Source of the DNA: Candidatus Poseidonia alphae
Lineage (GTDB): Archaea; Thermoplasmatota; Poseidoniia; Poseidoniales; Poseidoniaceae
DNA length: 64,000 nucleotides
Assembly (NCBI GenBank): GCA_002505405.1
Contig: DAVD01000046.1
Span: forward strand, 35,606 to 99,605
Direction of reading: 5' to 3'
The notes beneath the pieces were generated by a model, which had not been told where the DNA came from, searched no databases, and was given only the letters and a program-made list of their open reading frames with translations. Of the stretch, positions 34,357-42,800 are shown in pieces. Position numbers and translations under genes: made by a program. Within the stretch, counting starts at the first letter, position 1. Every line of letters starts with the position of its first letter.

Positions 34357-37300
34357 TCACTTTGTGAGGGCGTCAATATACTGCCATCCATATGAATCCC
34401 ATTGTTCCGTCGTCCACCCGTTGGGTAGTCCAGTTGGAGGCACAGGAGGTGGAACGGTTCGATCAAGTCCGGGCAAAGCAGTCATATTGGGCTGAGGTGA
34501 GGTTGGGGCAGGTGCTTCCGTCAAATCGGGAACAAGTTTAGTGTTCTGTTTCATTTCTTCGTCAACAACGTTGGTTTGGTCCGCTTCATCCTCTTCCTCA
34601 GGATTCAGGAATCTTCGGCGCATCACCATGGCCCATAAGCCAAATGAAACTGAGATCAGGGCGATGAGGAAGAGCGTAATGCTGAAAATATCATCAGATA
34701 CTTGCTGAGATAAAGCATCTCCATCACGTGCTGTTTCTTCCTTGACCATCAGTGAATCCACCGTATGGCGGTCCATTTCGACACCATCAACGAGAACAAG
34801 AACTCGGTATTGCACGGATTGTCCAGCAGGCACATCTGCAACAGTCGGCAAACTGGCCCGAAGGGTCCGGCCAGAAGTTGCTTCCAAACTCGCCTCAGAG
34901 GTGGTAGACCAAAATCCACCGTCGACAAGCCGTTGGAGGGCAAAGGTCACGCTACCATCGCCTGCGAGGTTGTCCGCAGTAACCAACATTGAAACCAATT
35001 CGCCTTCATTTGGGCTTGGATTGTCCCACTGTAAAACAGTGGCTTCGTGTTGAAGGTCAACACGAGGTCCGAGAAGAGCCAGCGGCCAAGAGGCAAACGG
35101 GTCTGTCATTGAATTGCCCAAGGTATCAAATGGATTTCCAGCTTCATCAGAACCTGAAACCCATACGTCAACCGTGTAGGAGGGCAGCAAGGTCGTCGCA
35201 CCCGAATCCGTCAGATCAAGATTACCACTCCAGAAGAATTGGGATCCAAATGGAGCGATGTCCGGAAGGAGAACACTGCCTCGAGAAATCTCAGCTTCGC
35301 CGGCTTTGACTCTGTAATGTAACAGAGCCGGTTCACTGTAATCAAATCCATTTTCGTCGTTGGTCTCGAGCATGACCTTCAAATTGGATGCATCTCCAAT
35401 GGACAGAGGTGCCCCTGGTAGAACGGTATTGAGACCGATGCTTTCAATGGTCGGCCGAACACTGTCGACCGCCAAGCGAACACGAGGTTGAACGGGTGTT
35501 TCGTCGAAGGCAAGACCAGGCAGGTCATCCATATTCAATCTGAGGTCGAGATGACCTGAACGAACTGCAGGGACGAGCAAATCAAGGCTGAATTCTCCGT
35601 CGGCTCGAGTGGACGTGCGCCAGTTGTTTTCAAAATCTCCAAAGACGACATCAAAGGCACCAGCGGGAGCGGGTGTCTCGTCTTCTGAGAACAACACACG
35701 ACCGTTTACACGGAGGGCTTGGCCTGCACCAATAATGGTCTCGATGTTCTCTGAATTGTAGTGGTTTTCGCTGTTGCGGAGTTCCACTGCACGAATGTGG
35801 CCATCTTCAGTATCAAATCGGAAGTCATTGTCCAAACTCCACCAATCATCACCCATACCGAAACGTGTTTCAAAGCAGGGTTCGATTTCTCCTTCATTGC
35901 ACGGCAAGTCGGCAACCAAGACCTTCGGTATGAAATGACTCACTCCATCGGTATCAAACGATTCAGGGAACTGCCAAGTCAATTGGAAGCGAGCCTGAAT
36001 GACAACCACACTCTTGTTAGTCGCATCAAGTTCTACTGTTGAATAAAGGTTTGATACAGCGATGAAATCCGAGCCAGTCTCCATTACAGCAACGGGGTCT
36101 CCGTTTTCATCCGGTGCCAGACTGATGAACAATGAGGACTCGTCATCGTCCAGATCTCCACCAAGCGCAACTTGAATGAATTGGATATCATCCCAACCGT
36201 TTTGGTCACTGATAAGAATTCGTGCGGTGTAAGGAATACCAGGGTGAAGTGGCTCATAGTCATCATGACCTAGAATTGACGAATTCCCCAGGTCGACCGT
36301 GGGTTCAAACTCTTGCCTGATGGTGTATGTGGAAAGGTCTGCAGACCAATCGGGGAGAACTTCTCCCGGTCGGTCTCCGCAAACCACGTTGGTAACTGGA
36401 CAGACGGGTCCTCCACCCATTGCAATGAGGTTATCTTGCTGGTCTTTTCCGGTGATGAAGTATGACACCCGTTGCTCGTGAAGCAACATTGAATCGTCAA
36501 TGAGTCCCTCAAAGATGTTGAGTCCCCCAGCCCTTGTTTCAGGTGAGGAGAGGGTTTTACGTTCGTACTCATCTTCGTTGGGCAACCCATCGAAGTTGTA
36601 ATCGTTGCAACCAATGGCGTCACTCGCTCTGCATCCCACCCAATAATTCAATGTGATTTGTTGTGGCGGGTCAACCGAATCTTGGACGACCAATGAAACG
36701 GCTTGCCCAACGCCGGTAGAACCTGCATGGCGCTCTTCTCCATCCGAAGGAGTTGCAGACAGAACAAGGGGTGAATTACCGTCAAGAATCAAACGAATTG
36801 AATTATAACCGGGATTCGAATACGTTGAACCGTTTTCTAAATCAACGGCTTGAACGTAGAATATCATTCCACCAGGAGCGGATTCGACCGGGGAAACAAA
36901 GGTTAAGTTATATTCTCCAAATGCAGGGTTAACCTCTTCATGAAGCAAAACTGAAGCCCCGATAGGGTCTCCGTCGTAAGTGACGTTTTGGCCGATGACT
37001 CGCAAACTAAAGCTACCTGCTGGAGGCATGAGTTGTGAATCTTGGAAGTGAAGTCCTCCAGCGAAGCTAAGATTGAATCCTCCACGGACCCAATCCATGG
37101 GGTATAACTGTCGACCTGTTTCTTCCCAAACTTGAAGACCGTCCAGTTGAATGTCGTTTTCAATGACCAAATTCATGCTCGTAGTATCCCATCGGTCGAC
37201 AGCGACACCGAGGTCATCTTTGACCGTGATTGTGGCTTCAAGGTCTGTTTCATCGTCCCAACTCCAATTGACCAACGTCGGAATCCAAATTGAAACAACG

Positions 37301-39738
37301 CCGAGGGCATCAACTGTTGAGGTACAGTTTCCAGTGTCAAATACCACGATTCCACCGGCGTCACTGTTGGTGTTGCATGAATCGCCTCGCAGCCAAGTGA
37401 ACGATGGATTCGCACCGTGGCTGTGGTTCAGTTCAATTGTAGCCTCGGTGACACGGTCGACATCGTCTCCCGGAGCAACTCGAGTAATGAGGTTTCGATA
37501 GGCCCCATCGGGTGAAGCCAACCCCCCTTCAAAGGAGGCATCAATTGCACGAGTTTGCATGGCGTAGGTCACGTCAATATTGGACACACGGATGCGTCCA
37601 GAGGTAGCTGCTTTGATTGCAATAGGAATCTCAAGCATTCCTTCTCCGTTTTCGGGAATGTAATCGTTAAAGGCATCGATCAACGATGGAGCTTTCTTCA
37701 CAATGACGCCTACTTGGGATTCATCTGAAGCTATTACGGCAGATTCGTTGAGGAAAATCATCGCTTCCCAATCGTAAACTCCATCCCCTCCAATATCGAT
37801 CATTGGCCGGTCAGGATATCCTTCTTCATACCACAGAATGAAACTGTCAACGGTTGGCGTGACGGCAGTGTTGTTGGTGGTCATGAAGATTGCATAACGC
37901 AAGGTATTCCCTGCAGCATCGGTTGAGAAACTTGTTTCAACATTGTTTTCGGCATCCAACCAAGTGCTTCCGTTGTCGTTAGAAACAGATACTTGAAGGG
38001 TCGTCCCAGCGGGGACATCCGCAACCCATGCTGGCCGCACTTTACCGACCTTTGTACCCGTATTGTAATACGGTGAGGTCCAATCTCCAGTGGGAGCATA
38101 TGCCGTTGCTGTATCAATATCAACCCACCATGAGACTGCAGTTGAGCCGATTAATTGAGCTTTCCAAACCAATTCCTTTCCTGGATAATCAAAGTGAATC
38201 GTGGAATTGGAGACCACCTGTTCCCAGTGGGTCCCATTATCGGCAGAAATCCAGTAATCAACACGATCTCCAATCGATGCCGCAGACCAGTAGGTCTGAA
38301 CGTTAGCAGACAAAACATCGTCTGCATACTCGGTCACTGGACCGTACCATGTGGTGGTTCCTGGTGCAGGGGTTGTTTCATACATCCAACTCGTCCCGAA
38401 TTCACGGTAGTACAACGAAGCCCCTGACCAAGTTGAATAGCCGGAATCAACGGTGATGAAGCGGTCTCCATCAAACTGCAATCCATAACCGAGGCGTGAG
38501 ATTTGGCGTGTGTTTGATTGTGGAATAAGTGCTTGAGCAGAGCCGGAGATGTCCCATGCTTCCAGTTGATCTTTGTCGTTGTAGTATGAATCCTTCTGGC
38601 AACGCATGAAAAACGTCGTTGAGTTGACCTCTAATCCACGAACCATTTGATTGGATTGTCCGCACTCACGGCTGCTTGATGAGGACGATGTGAAGGTGTA
38701 GTACTTCTCATCGCGGTCCCATGTTGAGGTACCATCGCCACTGAAATCGTAAGATACAATCTTGCCCCCTTGATTGTGAACTACCCAGACCTTATCGGTA
38801 TCTCTGTCGTAAGCAATTCCGGTATAATCACCCGCACCTGCGGAAATATCGTATGAATCGATGCACGTCCAGACACTGTCCCTGGAAATGTCCATTTCCA
38901 AAACACGGTGGTAATTCACAGGCGCATTGGAACTGGAGATGGATCGGTATCCAGATATAATTCCGAACAGTCGTTCATCGTCCGTGACCGTCCAATCTCT
39001 AAATCCATAATATCCATAGTATGAGGAAGAATGTTTCTGAGGCAGATTGCATTGAGCCTCGTCAAGTGTGATAATGGATTCTCGGCTTGCGTTATTGGGG
39101 TAAAGCCGATGAACAACATTGTTGAAGGATGAAGAGGACCAAGTTGACAGGAACAGCCAATCGTGGTGCTTGAGAATCGCTCCTTGACTTTGAGCCATGA
39201 AACTCGAGGAGGTTTTGGTTATTTGTTGAGAGAAGAGCCCTTCTGTTGCGTTTGAGGTGTGTGGTTGACGCAGAGCATAGGAACCGTTGTCCAACCAGGC
39301 ATCGGAATTGGGGTCGGCTTCTTCATCAAACCCGTGGGGGTGGAAGGATTCGCTGATGCTGTCCATTGAAAGCGTCAAGTCGCCACTGCGGTCATCCATG
39401 TTCGTCTCTTGTCCGGCAACCCATTGTGCACGTGTGTCGGAAACCACTTGTGACCATCCGGTTGCAGAGGCCCCGGACAACGTCATGCTAACATCGGTAA
39501 CCAAGGCGCCGCGCGGGAGGTTGACCTTTGCCCCATTGTCTGGATTGGCGCCCTGGTAGAGAGCAACATATTCCGTAGAACCGTCATGGAACTCGTACAC
39601 GTGACGAGTACCTGCTGCCGCATTAGAGTCCTCCGAAATGAAGGAGGTGAGGGGGCTGAGAGGTGTCGTTACCATCAAAATAACGAGCAGCCAAAAAGCG
39701 CCGCGAGAGAAAAGTGTATGCGTATCGCTACCCTGCAT
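34357..39738 (-). CDS. Giant surface protein: beta-propeller plus Ig-like repeats, membrane anchor, GWTxEQW tail
   Basis: A 1,793-residue exported protein. The ATG at 39738 lies 26 bases after a TTAAAAAT element, so I prefer it to the GTG at 39753. The signal peptide is residues 9-40 (FWLLVILMVTTPLSPL core). A Ser-Tyr-rich beta-propeller-like region (about 170-460) has repeated short strand phrases such as VWVVHNQGGKIVSYDF. About 1,200 residues of Ig-like or CARDB-like domains with frequent N-x-S/T sites follow. A membrane helix (ITLFLIALISVSFGLWAMV, about 1690-1712) leads to an acidic then proline-rich cytoplasmic tail ending in the GWTTEQWDSYG motif. The likely role is adhesion or substrate capture. 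A helical hypothetical follows after nine bases. Confidence 0.82.
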   Translation of the reverse strand: MQGSDTHTLFSRGAFWLLVILMVTTPLSPLTSFISEDSNAAAGTRHVYEFHDGSTEYVALYQGANPDNGAKVNLPRGALVTDVSMTLSGASATGWSQVVSDTRAQWVAGQETNMDDRSGDLTLSMDSISESFHPHGFDEEADPNSDAWLDNGSYALRQPHTSNATEGLFSQQITKTSSSFMAQSQGAILKHHDWLFLSTWSSSSFNNVVHRLYPNNASRESIITLDEAQCNLPQKHSSSYYGYYGFRDWTVTDDERLFGIISGYRSISSSNAPVNYHRVLEMDISRDSVWTCIDSYDISAGAGDYTGIAYDRDTDKVWVVHNQGGKIVSYDFSGDGTSTWDRDEKYYTFTSSSSSSRECGQSNQMVRGLEVNSTTFFMRCQKDSYYNDKDQLEAWDISGSAQALIPQSNTRQISRLGYGLQFDGDRFITVDSGYSTWSGASLYYREFGTSWMYETTPAPGTTTWYGPVTEYADDVLSANVQTYWSAASIGDRVDYWISADNGTHWEQVVSNSTIHFDYPGKELVWKAQLIGSTAVSWWVDIDTATAYAPTGDWTSPYYNTGTKVGKVRPAWVADVPAGTTLQVSVSNDNGSTWLDAENNVETSFSTDAAGNTLRYAIFMTTNNTAVTPTVDSFILWYEEGYPDRPMIDIGGDGVYDWEAMIFLNESAVIASDESQVGVIVKKAPSLIDAFNDYIPENGEGMLEIPIAIKAATSGRIRVSNIDVTYAMQTRAIDASFEGGLASPDGAYRNLITRVAPGDDVDRVTEATIELNHSHGANPSFTWLRGDSCNTNSDAGGIVVFDTGNCTSTVDALGVVSIWIPTLVNWSWDDETDLEATITVKDDLGVAVDRWDTTSMNLVIENDIQLDGLQVWEETGRQLYPMDWVRGGFNLSFAGGLHFQDSQLMPPAGSFSLRVIGQNVTYDGDPIGASVLLHEEVNPAFGEYNLTFVSPVESAPGGMIFYVQAVDLENGSTYSNPGYNSIRLILDGNSPLVLSATPSDGEERHAGSTGVGQAVSLVVQDSVDPPQQITLNYWVGCRASDAIGCNDYNFDGLPNEDEYERKTLSSPETRAGGLNIFEGLIDDSMLLHEQRVSYFITGKDQQDNLIAMGGGPVCPVTNVVCGDRPGEVLPDWSADLSTYTIRQEFEPTVDLGNSSILGHDDYEPLHPGIPYTARILISDQNGWDDIQFIQVALGGDLDDDESSLFISLAPDENGDPVAVMETGSDFIAVSNLYSTVELDATNKSVVVIQARFQLTWQFPESFDTDGVSHFIPKVLVADLPCNEGEIEPCFETRFGMGDDWWSLDNDFRFDTEDGHIRAVELRNSENHYNSENIETIIGAGQALRVNGRVLFSEDETPAPAGAFDVVFGDFENNWRTSTRADGEFSLDLLVPAVRSGHLDLRLNMDDLPGLAFDETPVQPRVRLAVDSVRPTIESIGLNTVLPGAPLSIGDASNLKVMLETNDENGFDYSEPALLHYRVKAGEAEISRGSVLLPDIAPFGSQFFWSGNLDLTDSGATTLLPSYTVDVWVSGSDEAGNPFDTLGNSMTDPFASWPLALLGPRVDLQHEATVLQWDNPSPNEGELVSMLVTADNLAGDGSVTFALQRLVDGGFWSTTSEASLEATSGRTLRASLPTVADVPAGQSVQYRVLVLVDGVEMDRHTVDSLMVKEETARDGDALSQQVSDDIFSITLFLIALISVSFGLWAMVMRRRFLNPEEEDEADQTNVVDEEMKQNTKLVPDLTEAPAPTSPQPNMTALPGLDRTVPPPVPPTGLPNGWTTEQWDSYGWQYIDALTK
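34360..34431 (-). other. C-terminal GWTxEQWxxYG tail motif (copy 2)
   Basis: The last 24 residues of the propeller/Ig protein, containing GLPNGWTTEQWDSYGWQYI after a Pro-rich stretch. It matches the end of the giant subtilase at GLPxGWTxEQWxxYGxQ. Confidence 0.7.
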
Positions 39739-39760
39739 ACTTCGTAGACACACGACTTAG

Positions 39761-39768
39761 ATTTTTAA
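39761..39768 (-). promoter_or_regulatory. TATA-like element for the propeller/Ig protein
   Basis: TTAAAAAT on the minus strand, centred about 26 bases before ATG 39738. It gives the gene its own leaderless promoter even though it follows the calcium-repeat gene. Confidence 0.5.
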
Positions 39769-39808
39769 CCATGCGGTTAGGAGTCACACCAAAATTAATC
39801 CAAATGAA

Positions 39809-42800
39809 TCATTCTGTCGTTCTTGAATCGTATCGAATCGGTGAAGAATCTCCTCGGACACCGTCTTCCTCATCGTCTCGAACTTCGAACCAATCGTTCA
39901 TCCAATCACCATCTGTATCCCAATTTGTGGGGTCGCTTCCTTCTGCAAGGTGGTCGTCATCAAAGTCAAGGAGGTACCAGCCGTATTCGTGCTCTCCAAC
40001 ATTTCGAACAGGAGGTGTATTTGGGGAGCCTTGGTAGTAGATCTCCCATGCATCTGTGAGATTACCAGCCATAAGAATCACGTCATCGCTGCTATCTACA
40101 GTAAGGAAATTTGTGTCGTAATCATTGACGATGTAACCGAACTGACGGTCGATTCCAGAATATTGGTCCAGTTTGAGGTAATTTTGAATCAACTCATCAG
40201 GCTGCCCCAATCCAAGAATCGCTGCCCTAAACTGCCAACCTTCGGTGACCGGACTCCCCTCAAAGGTGAGTCCACTCAATCTGACGGCATTCGGGGACGA
40301 ATACTCTGAAAGTGTAATGGCGTAAAACTCCTGGAAGTTCGTATACGGTTCGTAGGTGCATCCAGCCCCACTGCAGTCCCAGTTCCCATCTTGGTCCGGG
40401 TCTTGATTCGCATCATTGGGATCACTTGGATCCATTGTGAACCATGTAAATTCGATGTCGGGTCGGCCCAATGTACCGCCAGAGCCGTCCTGTGATAGAG
40501 GCAAACAGGAGTTGGTACTGGTATCGCAGGCTCCACCGGTAGCCACGTCAATCCAAACAACACGGATGGAAAGATACGAACTGAAATTGTCATTTGACTC
40601 ATTCCAAGCCCGCTTGTATTCGTACCAATCCGGGATCATGTCACCGTCTGAATCATTATCGCTTGGATTGGAACCGTACTTGAACACCTCTCGACCGTCA
40701 GAATAATTGAAATCTTGAACGTGAGAAATCACAACACCGTTTTCCACCGTGGTAATGTAGGAAATACTGTCGCCGTCGCTGTCGTTGCTGTCGGGGCGTG
40801 TTTCATTCTCGAACTCCATAATATTCGTGAACGGTAACGAACCGATTCCGTTTTGAATGACTTGACCCGAAGGAACGAGGGCACGATCTACCCAAACCCC
40901 TTGGGTTGAAGGAACGTCAAAACTGGTACGGTCGTACCAGCCATCATGGTCGCCATCATAGTCAACGTCCCATGGATTGATTGGATTAGCTGCCCAGTGA
41001 TTGATGGTTGTGGGGTCATCCATAGCAAATATTGCATAGCAATACTCCCAACCGTCGGGAATACCGTCACTGTCAGAATCTGGGTGGGTCGGGTCAGCCG
41101 CTCCACGTAGACTCCGATTGAAATTTTCAGCGTCATAAGTATTGATTTCGTCCATCCGGTCTTGTGAATCTGTACCTTTCTTGACGAAATCTTGGTAGAG
41201 GGCTTGTTGGGCCTGAATAGCAGTGAAACCGAGTTCTTCGGTATACGCAGCCATAGCATCTTCACCGAAATCCACGAGCCCTAAATTTGCTGGAACGGTC
41301 CCTCTGTTGAGGTAATGACCGTACGTCCGAGATTCCCATTCACGAAGATTGCTAAAGGTTTCATTGACATCGATGGTTCCGTCACCGTTACAGTCGAAAC
41401 TATCGCCGTCGGAGTCAAGGTTAACGTCGCCATCGATCAGTGGGTTCATGCTCCACCTGTTCTGATCCAAATCCCAATTGGTAAACCAGTATTCGAATCC
41501 ATCAATCATCCCGTCGCCGTCCGTATCGGCGATGGTCGGATCGGTCATGCCCAAGATAACGTCAATGAAAGCGGTTGGAGGTTCACCTTGCTGCCAAGCG
41601 TTGAAATCATTGAGCAATCGCTTACCACGGGTATCTTTTGTAATGAGGATATTGAACACTCGTTGAGCCTTTTCAGTGGGTTGTTGGAAATCTCCGTCAA
41701 TGTGCATCAACGGTGCGTCGCTTGGATGGGCAATGCCGTTATCCGGTTGTGCTTCGGCGAGATTAAATTCTTGAAGGTCAATAAGACCGTCCTCGTCTCC
41801 ATCGAAGAGCCCGTCTCCAGCGACGAGAGGATTGAGGGTCCATGTGCCTGCAGTTGAATTCCAAGCTGTGAATAGGAGTTCGACTCCGTCCAGCATTCCG
41901 TCACCGTCCGTGTCCACGTTATTTGGGTCGGATGTGAGTCCCGTCATGTTGATTTGGTCCTGCGTAATGAAACTACCAAAGGATTCCTCGGTGGTCACGC
42001 CTGGCCATTGTTGGAGGGCATATGCTTGGCCGATGGTGGTGACAAACCATTGCGGGGACGAGCGTTCATTATCGGTTTCAGACAATTCAGGTGCAATCAC
42101 ATTGTATTCTTCCCAATTTGTCATGCCGTCTTCGTCGGTATCGTCCCAACGGTCAGCTGAATCCAAGGGATTCAACGTCCATTCGTCATCAAGTAAATCC
42201 CACCTTGCAAACCAAATTTCCCATCCATCGGGCATCCCGTCGTCATCGGAGTCAGAACTCAACGGGTCAGATGCACCGATGCTGTAGGTGGATTGCCCGG
42301 AGGTTACCGCCCCAGATGCCCGTTCTGCGAAGGTCGCTTCAGGAATACCATAGTCGCTGACATGGTCAAAGAGGTTGGTTGAAAACCCACCAGGAAGGGT
42401 TTGCCCGTCCAATGTTTGGTTGCCCAAAAAGAGGTCGCTGCGTAGATGATATTCGAGGTAATTGACGAAGGACTCATTGAGGTCCAAGACGCCGTCGTGG
42501 TTGATGTCGTATCCGTCTCCATCAGGGTTTTCAAATGCATCAGATCCGTTGAGCGGATTAACACCAATTCGGCTTGGATCCCATGAGCATAGACCCTTTG
42601 ACTCCCATCCATCGGGCAAAGTATCCCCGTCGGAGTCAATCGCATTAGGGTCCGCAAGTGCCCACTGCTCAACGCTTTCAGGAGACTCGCCGTAAAGTTC
42701 CATCAATTCACCTGCAAGGCCCATGTTTCTCACGAGTGACCATTGATATTCACAGAGATTGGGCAGTCCATCGCCATCAGCATCCCAGTTTGCGTCGTCT

